NCBI GenBank assembly: GCA_019746355.1
Contig: JAIESC010000081.1
Span: forward strand, 7,149-71,148
Direction of reading: 5' to 3'
DNA: 64,000 bases
Source of the DNA: Xanthobacteraceae bacterium
GTDB lineage: Bacteria; Pseudomonadota; Alphaproteobacteria; Rhizobiales; Xanthobacteraceae
In this document: piece by piece, positions 1-9,229 of the stretch
How positions within the stretch are numbered: position 1 is the first letter of the stretch
How the letters are laid out: each line of letters opens with the position of its first letter
Notes under the pieces: generated by a model
The model's input: the letters and a program-made list of their open reading frames with translations, nothing else
Database searches by the model: none
Told to the model about the DNA's origin: nothing
Program-made: the position numbers and the translations under genes

Positions 1-49
1 GGGCGGCCTGGGGGGCGGGCGGAATGACGTAACGCTTGCCGTTGCTCAT
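1..49 (-). CDS. 5' end of a gene running off the left edge
   Basis: An ATG on the minus strand at 49-47 opens a frame that stays open to the window edge and begins MSNGKRYVIPPAPQAA. A weak purine-rich stretch precedes it. Only 16 residues are visible, so no family can be assigned. It would be divergent from the TPR gene at 249. Confidence 0.4.
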   Translation of the reverse strand, partial: MSNGKRYVIPPAPQAA

Positions 50-248
50 GGTGGCTTTCTTTGCGGGCTTTCATTCTGGAAAAGGGAGGGAAATGCGGCG
101 CTGAGATAACAAGAGCGGGAGAGAAGGTCAAAGGTCACTCGGCCTTCGCTCGGCAGGGCCGCCTTCGTTGCGACGATTCGCTTGGGCGCGGCTGGCGGGG
201 AAATGGATTGCCTAGTAGCATCTGTTCCGCTGCAGGGGCGGGGATGTC

Positions 249-905
249 ATGGCGAAGATCGGGATATCGCGCGGCATTGGACTGGTCGTTTCCGCGATTG
301 CATTGCTCGTAACAGTACCGGCCATCGCACAACAGGCCGAGGACATTGCCCGCTGCAACAACACAGAAAACCAATTTTCAGGCGATCAGCAGATCGGTGC
401 CTGTACCGCACTGATTGCGTCGGGCCAACTCAAAGGCAACAACCTGGCTACTGCCTATCTCAAACGCGGAGTCGTCTATGCATTACGTAAGAACCGGTTC
501 GATCGGGAGGATTGGAACCGCGCGCTGGATGACTGGACGCAGGTGATCCGGCTCGACCCGAAAAATGACGTGGCCCTGAACAACCGATGCGAAGCCCGGG
601 CCAAATTGGGGTTCGTGCCGGAAGCGCTCGCTGATTGCGATGCGTCGCTTCGGATATTGCCCAATGACGACGATGCGCTGAAAAATCGTGGATTCGCCTA
701 TCTGAAACTCGGACAGATCGAGCGTGCGATTTCCGACTACGACGCAGCGCTCAAGCAAAAGCCAAAATTCGCGGAGGCGCTCTATGGCCGTGGCCTTGCT
801 AAGCTCAAAAAAGGCGACGCGGCTGGTGGCAATGCCGATCTTGCCGCGGCCAAGGCGCTGCAGGCCAACATCGCCGAGGAGTTCGTCCGTTTTGGCATCA
901 AGTAA
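249..905 (+). CDS. Secreted tetratricopeptide-repeat protein
   Basis: This 218-residue protein starts with a classic signal peptide: a basic start, a hydrophobic core and cleavage after an AIAQ-type site near residue 27. It is therefore probably periplasmic. Residues ~70-205 hold about three TPR units, with recurring patterns such as ALDDWTQVIRLDPKN, ALADCDASLRILPND and AISDYDAALKQKPKF. TPRs form helical scaffolds for protein contacts, and there is no catalytic motif. Two Cys (in ARCNN and GACTAL) near the mature N-terminus could form a disulfide. It stands alone with no operon partner, and its specific role is unknown. The ATG at 249 is chosen because it gives an intact signal peptide. Confidence 0.85.
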   Translation: MAKIGISRGIGLVVSAIALLVTVPAIAQQAEDIARCNNTENQFSGDQQIGACTALIASGQLKGNNLATAYLKRGVVYALRKNRFDREDWNRALDDWTQVIRLDPKNDVALNNRCEARAKLGFVPEALADCDASLRILPNDDDALKNRGFAYLKLGQIERAISDYDAALKQKPKFAEALYGRGLAKLKKGDAAGGNADLAAAKALQANIAEEFVRFGIK

Positions 906-1044
906 CCCAGGCAGCGTGGCGCCCGAAACCCAAAGCCACCCATCCAATGCAACCTTAACAGCCGAACTGGCGCTGTTCGGCAAGGAAGCGGCCAGGCAAC
1001 GAGTTCCGACCCGGTGACCGAATGACAACGCTTTCATCATCACG

Positions 1045-1290
1045 ATGACCAACTGGACCCTCGCCGCGATCAAAGCGAAAAATCTGATGCTTGAGGCCTA
1101 TTGCCAGACCGAAGGCTGCCGGCATTTCTTTGTGTTCGATCTCGACCGGCTGATCGAAATTGCCGGGCCGAACTACATGATCCCGGAGATCATTCCGGAT
1201 ATGGTCTGTACGGAATGCGGCGGCGAGTTGAAGTCTGCTCTCGCGATGATGCCATCTGCGGGGCAAGACGAAGCGTCCCCGATGGATTGA
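1045..1290 (+). CDS. Small hypothetical protein with a Zn-ribbon-like Cys pair
   Basis: This 81-residue cytoplasmic protein has two Cys-containing spots, an AYCQTEGCRHF segment near residue 20 and VCTECGG near residue 55. The spacing would suit one four-Cys zinc site. The codon composition looks coding, and the style matches small conserved proteins common in Bradyrhizobium relatives. No enzymatic function is visible. It is monocistronic, in the gap between the TPR gene and the ABC exporter. Confidence 0.65.
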   Translation: MTNWTLAAIKAKNLMLEAYCQTEGCRHFFVFDLDRLIEIAGPNYMIPEIIPDMVCTECGGELKSALAMMPSAGQDEASPMD

Positions 1291-1447
1291 GAGCGTCTGG
1301 TGCTCAAGCTTTTAGATTGGAAATGGGCGCGGTCGGGACGAAGCGTTGGGATGGTGACGCCGACATGTCGGGCTTGACGCAACTGATTCACGATGCATTT
1401 TTTGTTGGGTGTTTGGGTCTGTTCTTGGCACTTGGCGGCCTAAATCG

Positions 1448-1488
1448 ATGTCCGCTTTTCTGCCCGCTATTGGAGGAATAGCGGACAT
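1448..1488. repeat. Nested inverted repeat, possible hairpin terminator
   Basis: Perfect 9-bp arms ATGTCCGCT (1448-1456) and AGCGGACAT (1480-1488) enclose a second perfect 7-bp hairpin, CGCTATT/AATAGCG, with a GGAGG loop. It lies 3' of both the 81-aa gene and the minus-strand ABC gene, so a terminator role is plausible, though no T-run follows. A related TTTTGCCCCCAAAGCGGACAT string occurs near 9621-9642. Confidence 0.45.
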
Positions 1489-1529
1489 GCGCGTCTGGAT
1501 CGATCTAAGGTAATTTATGAGTGCAGCGC

Positions 1530-3338
1530 CTAGGCCGTCGCGATGGAAATCGGCGGCGGCTCCTGCTCGTCCTTGATCTGCAACCGGTAGAACGCGGCGT
1601 AGCGGCCGTTCTTGCGCAGGAGCTCGTCGTGGCGGCCGTATTCGACGATGGCGCCGCTCTCCACCACTAGGATGCGGTCGGCGTGGGTGATGGTGTGCAG
1701 CCGGTGCGCGATCGCGATCGAGGTGCGGCCCTGGCAGAGATGGTCCATGGCGTCCTGAACCAGCCGCTCGGACTCCGAATCGAGCGCGGCGGTCGCCTCG
1801 TCCAGCAGGATGATCTGTGCGTTCTTGATCAGCGCCCGCGCGATGGCGACGCGCTGGCGCTCGCCGCCGGAGAGCTGCGTGCCGCGTTCGCCGACCTGGG
1901 TGTCGTAGCCTTGCGGAAACGCCGAGATGAACTCGTGGGCGTGCGCGGCCTTGGCCGCGGCGACGATCTCCGCCTCGCTCGCGCCGGGCTTGCCGATCGC
2001 GATGTTGTCGCGGATCGTGCCGTGGAACAGGAACACGTCCTGGCCGACATAGGCCACCTGCCCGCGCAGCGAACGGCGCGACACCGCGGCGATGTCCTGG
2101 CCGTCGATGGCGATGGTGCCCGAGGTCGGCTCGTAGAACCGCAGCATCAGGTTGAACACGGTGGACTTGCCGCCGCCGGACGGGCCGACCAGCGCGGTCA
2201 TCTTTCCGGGCTCGACCGTGAACGTCATGTTGCGGATGACGACCTCGGCGGAGCGATAGCCGAACATCACGTTGTCGAACGCGATCCGCGCGGCGGCGAT
2301 CTTCAGCGCGGGTTTGTTGTCGTCGGGGGCTTCCGTCGGCGGGGTGTCGATGATGTCGAACAGGATGCGGACGCCGACCAGCCCGGAGTTCAGTTCGATG
2401 TTGAGGCGGGCAAGGCGCTTGGCCGGCTCATAGGCCAGCATGAACGCGGCCAGGAACGAGAAGAACTGCCCGGGCGTCGCGCCCGTCTCCAGCACGCGGA
2501 AGCCGCCATAGATCAGGGCTCCGGCGATGGCGAAGCCGCCCAATGCCTCCATCAGCGGGCCCGCGCGATGCGCCACCCGCGCCCACTTGTTGGATTCGTT
2601 CTCGAGCTCGGCGACGTTCTTTTCCAGCCGCGCCCGCATCACGTCCTCGAGCGTGTAGGCCTTGACGATGCGGATGCCCTGTATCGTCTCCTGCAGCGTT
2701 TCGAGGATGCGCGCGCCGCCGTGGAACTGGTTGCGCGCGATGGCGTAGATGCGGCGGATCATCTTCCGCAGCACCACGAAGGCCGGCGGCGCGACGAAGA
2801 ACGCGAACACTGACATGACCGGGTCCTGGTAGAACATCACCGCGACCAGACCGATCAGCGACAGCAGATCGCGGCCGATCGACGTGACCATCAGATTGAT
2901 CACCGTGCTCGCGGCCGCCGCACCCGTGGTCAGCCGCGCCATGAATTCCGAGGAATGCCGCTCGGAGAAAAACGCGAGATTCTGCGCGATCACCGCATCG
3001 AACATCCGCCGCTGGTTGAGCGCGATGATGCGGTTGCCGATCCGCGACAGCATCACCGCGTGGCCGTAGGACGCGAGCGACTTGACGAGGAACAGCGCCG
3101 CGGTGAGCAGCGCCAGCCAGAAAATCCCCGGCAGGTTGCGGTCGACATAAGCCGCGTTGATGACGTCGCCCACGAGGTAAGCGCAGAGCGCGGTTGCGCC
3201 CGCGCCGATGCCCATCAGCGTAAAGGCGATGGCATAGCGCTGCCATTGTCCGAACGCCTGCTCGGTGAGCAGGCGATAGACCAGCGCCTGCGCGCTGTTC
3301 GGATCGGCGAGCTTGGATCGGAACTTCTGGCCAAACAT
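1530..3338 (-). CDS. MsbA-like ABC exporter (permease-ATPase half transporter)
   Basis: This 602-residue half transporter has an N-terminal six-helix type IV exporter domain (residues ~30-320) and a C-terminal ATPase. The ATPase carries Walker A GPSGGGKST, signature LSGGERQRVAIARAL, Walker B IILLDEATAALD and the H-loop HRLHTI. The length and order are those of homodimeric MsbA/LptA-like exporters that flip lipid A core or other lipids to the periplasmic leaflet. LPS genes galE and waaC lie next to it, which supports a lipid-A/LPS substrate, but other lipids or drugs are possible. It starts at the ATG at 3338. Its last codon and downstream 30 nt resemble the 3' end of the cupin gene at 10556. 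Confidence 0.9.
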   Translation of the reverse strand: MFGQKFRSKLADPNSAQALVYRLLTEQAFGQWQRYAIAFTLMGIGAGATALCAYLVGDVINAAYVDRNLPGIFWLALLTAALFLVKSLASYGHAVMLSRIGNRIIALNQRRMFDAVIAQNLAFFSERHSSEFMARLTTGAAAASTVINLMVTSIGRDLLSLIGLVAVMFYQDPVMSVFAFFVAPPAFVVLRKMIRRIYAIARNQFHGGARILETLQETIQGIRIVKAYTLEDVMRARLEKNVAELENESNKWARVAHRAGPLMEALGGFAIAGALIYGGFRVLETGATPGQFFSFLAAFMLAYEPAKRLARLNIELNSGLVGVRILFDIIDTPPTEAPDDNKPALKIAAARIAFDNVMFGYRSAEVVIRNMTFTVEPGKMTALVGPSGGGKSTVFNLMLRFYEPTSGTIAIDGQDIAAVSRRSLRGQVAYVGQDVFLFHGTIRDNIAIGKPGASEAEIVAAAKAAHAHEFISAFPQGYDTQVGERGTQLSGGERQRVAIARALIKNAQIILLDEATAALDSESERLVQDAMDHLCQGRTSIAIAHRLHTITHADRILVVESGAIVEYGRHDELLRKNGRYAAFYRLQIKDEQEPPPISIATA

Positions 3339-3458
3339 CCGTGGTCTGGTGGCTCAATCAAGTGGAGATCAGGCTGGCCCCCGCCACAATCCCCCCTGCG
3401 GCCGGGCAGCCCGTTCCTTGCCCGTCGGATCGGGCTTTTTCAAGCTAAAACTCCGCAG

Positions 3459-3524
3459 TCATTCCGGAGCACGCGCCATAAGCGCGCAAACGCGCTTGTG
3501 GTCCGCGTCCCGGAACGGCGGCGG
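3459..3524. repeat. Intergenic palindromic repeat (GTCATTCCGGA type)
   Basis: TCATTCCGGAGC at the left and CCGGAAC near the right flank an inner GCGCAAACGCGC hairpin, in the gap between the ABC exporter and galE. It resembles the longer repeats at 15640 and 16855 and probably belongs to the same dispersed family. Confidence 0.45.
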
Positions 3525-3533
3525 TGCGTGGGC

Positions 3534-4544
3534 CTAGGCCGAGGCAGCCTTCTGCCCGGGCGCGCTCCGGGCCGCAAGCTTGTGCTCCCAGGCGAGTGCG
3601 TGGCGCACGATCGTGTCGAGGCTTTCGAATTCCGGGATCCAGTCGAGCATTTTGCGGATGCGGTCGGCGGCCGCGACCGACACGACGATGTCGCCGGGAC
3701 GGCGGCCGCTGAAGTTCACCGGAAATTTGCGGCCGTGGTTGCGCTCGACCGCGTCGAGCACCTCGCGCACCGAGTAGCCGCGGCCGTAGCCGCAGTTCAG
3801 CGTCGCGCTCTCGTTGCCGGCGCGCAGATGGTTCAGCGCCGCGCGATGCGCGCGGGCGAGATCGCTGACGTGGATGAAGTCGCGGACGCAGGTGCCGTCC
3901 GGCGTGTCATAATCGGTGCCGTAGACGTCGATGCGCTCGCGGCGGCCGAGCGCCGCCTCCACCGCCACCTTGATGAGATGCGTCGCGCCGGGTGTCTGCA
4001 ACCCGGTGCGCAGGTCCGGGTCGGCGCCCGCGACGTTGAAGTAGCGCAGCGCCACATGGGTGAGCGGATGCGCGGCCGAGGCGTCGCGCAGCATCTGCTC
4101 GGTCATCAGCTTCGACCAGCCGTAAGGCGAGAGCGGGATGGTCGGGTCGTCCTCGGCGACCGGCACCCGCGTCGGGTTGCCGTACACCGCCGCGGTCGAG
4201 GAGAAGATGAGGTGCTTCACGCCGCCCTTCACCGCGGCCTCGATCAGCGCCCGGGAGTTGGCGGTGTTGTTGCCGTAATAGCCGAGCGGGTCGGTCATCG
4301 ATTCCGGCACGATGGTGGAACCGGCGAAGTGGATGACGGCATCGACCTCGTGCTCGTCGATCAGCGCCGCGACCAGCGCCCGGTCGCCGACGTCGCCCAT
4401 GATCGGCAGCATCGGCCGGGGCAGGGCCGATGCGAACCCGGTCGAGAGGTTGTCCAGCACCACCACGCGCTCGCCGGAATCGACGAGATCGTGCACCGTG
4501 TGGCTGCCGATATAGCCCGCGCCGCCTGTGACCAGAACGGTCAT
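3534..4544 (-). CDS. galE: UDP-glucose 4-epimerase
   Basis: This 336-residue extended SDR interconverts UDP-glucose and UDP-galactose for LPS and exopolysaccharide. It has an N-terminal NAD-binding TGGAGYIGSHT, the VLDNLSTG loop and catalytic Ser/Tyr/Lys in SSTAAVYGNP and YGWSK. The C-terminal substrate-binding part includes GTCVRDFIHV, typical of GalE. Length is normal. It is divergent from waaC, and the ~165-bp gap probably holds both promoters. The ATG at 4544 gives the nucleotide-binding strand at residue 2, as expected. Confidence 0.93.
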   Translation of the reverse strand: MTVLVTGGAGYIGSHTVHDLVDSGERVVVLDNLSTGFASALPRPMLPIMGDVGDRALVAALIDEHEVDAVIHFAGSTIVPESMTDPLGYYGNNTANSRALIEAAVKGGVKHLIFSSTAAVYGNPTRVPVAEDDPTIPLSPYGWSKLMTEQMLRDASAAHPLTHVALRYFNVAGADPDLRTGLQTPGATHLIKVAVEAALGRRERIDVYGTDYDTPDGTCVRDFIHVSDLARAHRAALNHLRAGNESATLNCGYGRGYSVREVLDAVERNHGRKFPVNFSGRRPGDIVVSVAAADRIRKMLDWIPEFESLDTIVRHALAWEHKLAARSAPGQKAASA

Positions 4545-4708
4545 GCGCCTGTCCCTGCTTTTCTTCGGCGTGAGCTTTAGGCAGGGTCTGTATAGGCGGG
4601 GTTATCCGGAGCCGTTCCGGTCTGCGGAAGTGGCCCGCATGCTTAATGGGCGGTATATGACTTTCGGAAAATTTGAGTGATCGGCCGGCGGCGCTTAAGA
4701 ACCACCCG

Positions 4709-5677
4709 ATGAAAGAGGTGCTTTTCATCAAGACCTCGTCGCTCGGCGATGTGATCCATCACATGCCGGCGCTGACCGAGGCGCGGGCCAGGCTGCCGGA
4801 CGTGCGCTTTTCCTGGGTGGTGGAGGAGCCGTTCGCGCCGCTGGCGCGGCTGCATCCGGCGGTGAGCGAAGTGATCCCGGTCGCGGCGCGGCGCTGGCGG
4901 CGCACGCTGCTGCGGCCCTCGACGTGGCGCGAGATCGCGGCGTTCCGCCGTTCGCTCAAGGCCAAGGCCTTCGACGAGATCGTCGATTCGCAGGGGCTGC
5001 TCAAGTCTGCCCTGATCGCGCGTTACGCGCAGGGGCGGCGGCGCGGCTATGACCGGAACAGCATCAAGGAGCCCGCGGCCTCGTGGCTCTACGACATCAA
5101 GCATCCGGTCGAATGGAAGCAGCACGCGATTGCGCGAAACCGCGCGCTGACCGCGGCGGCGTTGGGCTATGTCAGCGACGGCCCGCCGGATTTCGGGCTT
5201 GACCGCGGCAGCCTCGCGCAGGCCGTGGCCAAACCTTATGCGACCAGGCCCTATGGCGTTCTGCTGCACGCCACCGCGCAGGCGTCGAAGGAATGGCCCG
5301 AGGAGAACTGGCGGATGCTCGCGGCCACGCTCGGCGGCGGTGACTTCGACCTGATCATTCCGCATGGCAACGAGGCCGAGCGTGAGCGCGCTGTGCGCAT
5401 CGCCCATGCCTCGCCGCGCGCGCGGGTGCCGCAGCGGCAGCCGCTCGATCAGGTGGCGCGGCTGATGGCCGGCGCGTCGTTTGTGGTCGGCGTGGACACC
5501 GGGCTTCTGCATCTCGCCGCAGCCCTCGGCGTGCCGCTGGTTGCGATCTTTCTCGGCAGTGAGCCCGGGCTGACCGGGCCGATGGGGCAGGGGCCGATGG
5601 CGGTGCTCGGCGCGAAAGGCGCGCCGCCGTTGGTGGCCGAGGTTGTCGAAGCGGTGGAAAGCCTGACGGCGCGCTAA
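4709..5677 (+). CDS. waaC: LPS heptosyltransferase I (GT9 family)
   Basis: This 322-residue GT9 enzyme should transfer the first L-glycero-D-manno-heptose from ADP-heptose to Kdo2-lipid A at the cytoplasmic face of the inner membrane. The start MKEVLFIKTSSLGDVIH and the C-terminal VGVDTGLLHLAAALGVP are GT9/WaaC signatures. HATAQASKEWPEENW matches the family's donor-site region. A longer frame with a TTG start at 4673 exists, but the ATG at 4709 puts the LFIKTSSLGD strand at the N-terminus as in homologues. The other heptose genes lie 7-13 kb downstream. Confidence 0.9.
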   Translation: MKEVLFIKTSSLGDVIHHMPALTEARARLPDVRFSWVVEEPFAPLARLHPAVSEVIPVAARRWRRTLLRPSTWREIAAFRRSLKAKAFDEIVDSQGLLKSALIARYAQGRRRGYDRNSIKEPAASWLYDIKHPVEWKQHAIARNRALTAAALGYVSDGPPDFGLDRGSLAQAVAKPYATRPYGVLLHATAQASKEWPEENWRMLAATLGGGDFDLIIPHGNEAERERAVRIAHASPRARVPQRQPLDQVARLMAGASFVVGVDTGLLHLAAALGVPLVAIFLGSEPGLTGPMGQGPMAVLGAKGAPPLVAEVVEAVESLTAR

Positions 5678-5687
5678 GGCGCGCCTG

Positions 5688-6824
5688 TCAGGCGTTGGCG
5701 AGCGATGTCGCGACCGATGCAAACGCGCTGGCGAAACGTTCGATGACTTGCAGATCGATCACATCCGGCCCTCGATCGCTCGGATTGTGGAAGAGGTCGT
5801 TGTGTCCGATGATGGAAATAAAACGGCCGCCGCCACGGTGGACGTTGACGGCTTCGCCGAGCGGCGCGGTGCCGCGCGCAAGGCGCCGGTCAATCCCGAG
5901 CTCGAATTTGGTCATCGCCTCAACCATCATCGATTCCAGATCGTCGTCCGAGGCCTGCAAGATGTTGCCCGGCCCCAGCGCCGCGCCGATGTTGGCGCCC
6001 AGGTGAATCCATGCTTTCGCGGCCGGCACGAGTCCGCCCCGGCGTTCGATGAAGGCGTCAAGGCCCAAATGACCGAGCTCATGGCCGCTTGACGCAACGA
6101 ACAGAACATCTCTGACAGGCTTCGCGGCGTGCACGGCGCGCATGATCTCGAGCCAGCAAGCCAGGCCGCCGCCGCGCTCGCTGGCGCAGGCCCACCACCC
6201 GCTTCGCGGCGTCATCACCACCAGGGGCGCTGCCCCTTTGTCGGTTCCCGAAACCACCGTGACGACGTTGAACGCATGGGTCTGCGTGCGTTCGACATGC
6301 GCCGTCAGCAGGGCCTTCGCGCCCCGTCGCGCGCAACCAGCGAGGAACTCCGCCTCCTCGCTGCTAACCTGCAGCACCGGGGGTCCAAAGGGACGCAGAA
6401 AGCTGTCGGCGTTGCTCGGGCAAAATCCGGGACGCACCCCGCGGGTCGCGGCGACGATCGCCTCATGCCGGCTTTGCCGGCGCGCCGCGCCGAAGGCACC
6501 GGCCTCCGCGCCGTTTGGTGGAAGCTCGGCAAATGCGATCGGTGCCTCGCTGTTGAGGCCGCCGAGGGTGCCGGCGATGCCTGCCGGGGTCGTGAAGGTG
6601 CCGTCAAACAACGGCAGTCCCTCGATCCTGCGGTCATTCACCACGAGAGACGCGCCAACAGGATCAACCCGGCTGAGCGGGAATTCCTCGAGCGCCGGAT
6701 CAAGGCCGATCTGGCGCACCTCGTTGGCCAGCCAGTCGCCGGATGTTCGATCGGCGTCTGTCCCGGTGCGATGGAATCCCTGTTCTTCGTAAGCGTGAAT
6801 AACCGCGCCAATGCGTCGCTGCAC
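5688..6824 (-). CDS. M28-type peptidase homologue with altered metal ligands
   Basis: This 378-residue protein has the layout of zinc aminopeptidases (M28). Expected motif positions can be seen: LVVMTPRSGWW where the family has an H-x-D strand, ASERGGGLACWLEIMRA where it has D-N-A-S-G, LFVASSGHELGHLG where it has the E-E pair, and a late FHNPSD His. The first His, the bridging Asp and one Glu therefore look replaced. It may be an inactive or re-purposed homologue. There is no signal peptide. The GTG at 6824 lies three bases after the Bug receptor stop, so the two are probably co-translated. Confidence 0.7.
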   Translation of the reverse strand: MQRRIGAVIHAYEEQGFHRTGTDADRTSGDWLANEVRQIGLDPALEEFPLSRVDPVGASLVVNDRRIEGLPLFDGTFTTPAGIAGTLGGLNSEAPIAFAELPPNGAEAGAFGAARRQSRHEAIVAATRGVRPGFCPSNADSFLRPFGPPVLQVSSEEAEFLAGCARRGAKALLTAHVERTQTHAFNVVTVVSGTDKGAAPLVVMTPRSGWWACASERGGGLACWLEIMRAVHAAKPVRDVLFVASSGHELGHLGLDAFIERRGGLVPAAKAWIHLGANIGAALGPGNILQASDDDLESMMVEAMTKFELGIDRRLARGTAPLGEAVNVHRGGGRFISIIGHNDLFHNPSDRGPDVIDLQVIERFASAFASVATSLANA

Positions 6825-6827
6825 AGA

Positions 6828-7805
6828 TCATTCCACCTTGATGCTGGCGGACCGGATCACCTTGGCCCATTTCTCGGTTTCATCGCGGATGAGCTTGCCG
6901 AAGTCGCCCGGCGAGCCCGGCAGGACCATGCCCCCGAGTTCGGCGAACCGCGCCTTCATCCTGGGATCACCAAGGGCCGCGTTGATCTCGGTGTTGAGTT
7001 TCTCGATGATCGCTGACGGCGCGTCCCTGGGTGCGACGAGCCCGACCCATTGGCTCGCCTCGAAGCCCGGAATGAACTCGCTCAGCGTCGGAACGTCCGG
7101 AAGCGCCTCCACGCGTGCCGTGGTGGTCACCGCCAGCGCGCGCAGGCTGCCGGACCTGACGTGTCCGAGCGACGTTGCCAATTCAGTGAAGGCCACCTGG
7201 ATTTGCCCACCGATCAGATCGGTCACCGCGGGCGCGGCGCCGCGATAGGGGACATGGGTGAGATCGGTGCCGGTCATCAGCTTGAAATACTCTCCCACCA
7301 CATGCGCCGGTGAACCGTTGCCGCCGGAGCCCATCGCGATCTTTCCGGGATTGGCCTTGGCATAGGCTATGAACTCAGGAACGCTCTTCGCCGGGAGCGA
7401 AGGGTTCACTTGCATGAGCTGCGGCACGCGGACGATGCTCGCGATCGGCGCAGTGTCACGGATGAAATTGAAGTTGAGCGATTGGAACAGCGTTGCATTG
7501 ATGGCCGCGTTGCTGCCCGAAATGAGCAGCGTGTAACCGTCGGCCGGTGCCCGAATGACCGCCTCGGTGCCGACATTGGTGCCGGCGCCTGGACGATTCT
7601 CAATGACGAATTGCTGGCCGAGGCGCTCCGAGAGCCATTGGCCGATCAGGCGCGCGGTGACGTCGTTCGCGCCGCCGGCGGCAACGGGGACGACGACACG
7701 CACCGATCGCGCTGGATAGGCCTGCGCCCACGCTTCTTGCTGCACGGCCGGCAGCGCGGCAGAAGATGCCGCCAGTTGCAGGAATTTGCGGCGCGGAAGT
7801 TTCAT
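6828..7805 (-). CDS. Bug-family (TctC-like) periplasmic solute receptor
   Basis: This 325-residue tripartite tricarboxylate transporter receptor starts with a Tat-like leader (MKLPRRKFLQ, cleavage near AWAQ). Bug signatures follow: YPARSVRVVVPVAAGGANDV, ENRPGAGTNVG, the ADGYTLL loop and GSGGNGSPAHV. Such proteins bind carboxylates or amides in the periplasm. No TctA/TctB membrane genes are nearby, so it is an orphan receptor. The start at 7805 is preferred over the longer frame because GGAGAGAG lies just upstream and the Tat signal becomes N-terminal. It is first gene of a pair with the M28-like protein. Confidence 0.88.
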   Translation of the reverse strand: MKLPRRKFLQLAASSAALPAVQQEAWAQAYPARSVRVVVPVAAGGANDVTARLIGQWLSERLGQQFVIENRPGAGTNVGTEAVIRAPADGYTLLISGSNAAINATLFQSLNFNFIRDTAPIASIVRVPQLMQVNPSLPAKSVPEFIAYAKANPGKIAMGSGGNGSPAHVVGEYFKLMTGTDLTHVPYRGAAPAVTDLIGGQIQVAFTELATSLGHVRSGSLRALAVTTTARVEALPDVPTLSEFIPGFEASQWVGLVAPRDAPSAIIEKLNTEINAALGDPRMKARFAELGGMVLPGSPGDFGKLIRDETEKWAKVIRSASIKVE

Positions 7806-8085
7806 GCGCTCTCTCTCCAAGGCACGCGAGCGGCCAGCGGCGTTTGCAGGCAAGTCAACGCTCGGGATTCGCTTGCCGATGCATGCTTTCGTTCCGCCCA
7901 TTGTAATGGTCGGGCAGATTGCGCCGGGTGGTTTTGTCAAAGTGTACATGCCTCGCCGCCGCTGGGAAGGGCGGGAAAGACTTGGCTTGCAGTTCGTACA
8001 TCGCTTGCGATACTGCGTCCGCGGCGCGTCATCTGACGCAACGCTTCGTCTTTTGAACCAGAACAATAAAACGGGAGGCCACGCC

Positions 8086-9045
8086 GTGCTCCGGACCCTG
8101 TCGCTGCTGACGGCCCTGTTGTGCGCGAGCGTCAGCGTGGCGCTGGCGCAAACCTATCCCGACCGGCCGGTGCGCGTGATGATCGGCTTTGCCGCGGGCA
8201 GCGGGCCGGACATCCAGGGGCGCACGGTGTCGGCCGAGCTCGGCAACAGCCTCGGCCAGCAGTTCTATGTCGAGAACCGGCTCGGTGCGAACGGCACGAT
8301 CGCGGCGCGCGCGGTGGCCACGTCGAAGCCCGACGGCTATTCGCTTCTCTACTCCAGCTCGTCGATCATCTCGACGCCATGGATTTACAAGAACCTCGGC
8401 TACGACACGCTGACCGACTTGCGGCCGATCGCGACGGTCGGCGAGCTCGACGGCATCTTCATGCTGGTCGACGCCAAATCGCCGATCAAGACACTCGCCG
8501 AGTTCATCGAGCTCGCGAAGAAGGAGCGGGTGCTCTACGGCTCGCCCGGTGTCGGCAACGGCCTGCACCTGACGACCGAAATCTTCGCCAAGAAGGCCGG
8601 CATCAAGCTGCAGCACGTGCCCTACAAGGGCGCGTCCGAGGTCATGACCGCGCTGCTCGGCGGCAGCGTCAACGTGATGTTCGTCACCCCGCCGTCGGTG
8701 ATGGGATTGATCAAGGAGGGCCGGGTGCGCCCGCTCGCCTTCACCGGCACCAAGCCGTTCCCGCAGACGCCCGAGGTGCCGCTGATGAAGGACCTGCTGC
8801 CGGGTTACGAGTCGCAGGGCTCGTGGGGCATGTTCTTCGCGCCAGGCAAGACGCCGGACGAGATCGTCACCAGGCTCAACGCCGAGATTCGCAAGGCGCT
8901 GCAGGTGCCCCACGTCGCGGGCATCATGCAGCGCGACGGCTATATCCCCGACAACCGCGGCGCCGCGGCTGCGGCTGCGTTCTTCCGCAAGGAGGTCGCG
9001 GCGGCCGAGGAGGCGGTGAAGGCTGCCGGGATCGAGCCGAATTGA
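8086..9045 (+). CDS. Bug-family (TctC-like) periplasmic solute receptor
   Basis: This 319-residue receptor has a Sec-type leader (MLRTLSLLTALLCASVSVALA) followed by the Bug fold: YPDRPVRVMIGFAAGSGPD, ENRLGANGTIAARAV, KPDGYSLLY and LYGSPGVGNGLHL. The start is a GTG at 8086 with GGGAGG about 8 bases upstream. It is divergent from the Bug receptor at 7805 and also lacks TctA/B partners. The ligand cannot be read from sequence. Carboxylates are usual for the family. Confidence 0.88.
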   Translation: MLRTLSLLTALLCASVSVALAQTYPDRPVRVMIGFAAGSGPDIQGRTVSAELGNSLGQQFYVENRLGANGTIAARAVATSKPDGYSLLYSSSSIISTPWIYKNLGYDTLTDLRPIATVGELDGIFMLVDAKSPIKTLAEFIELAKKERVLYGSPGVGNGLHLTTEIFAKKAGIKLQHVPYKGASEVMTALLGGSVNVMFVTPPSVMGLIKEGRVRPLAFTGTKPFPQTPEVPLMKDLLPGYESQGSWGMFFAPGKTPDEIVTRLNAEIRKALQVPHVAGIMQRDGYIPDNRGAAAAAAFFRKEVAAAEEAVKAAGIEPN

Positions 9046-9229
9046 TTGTGCCCGATCGCGTCACGCGTGCCGCCTATCCCATGACATCGCAGGTTGGCGG
9101 CTTGCGCGCGTTTCGTGGTCTTGCGATTGCATGTGCGCGGCGCTTCCCGACGTGAAGCCGCACCCGGCTGCCTTTCCACGGCTGTTGCGCAACAGGCGGA
9201 CATGACGCCAAGGGCTGAATCGCCGCGCC

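Noticed and set aside
2955..4580. 541-aa plus-strand open frame across the ABC exporter 5' end and galE
   Set aside because: It is the antisense shadow of two strongly supported genes, is Arg/Ala/His-rich and has no domain signature.
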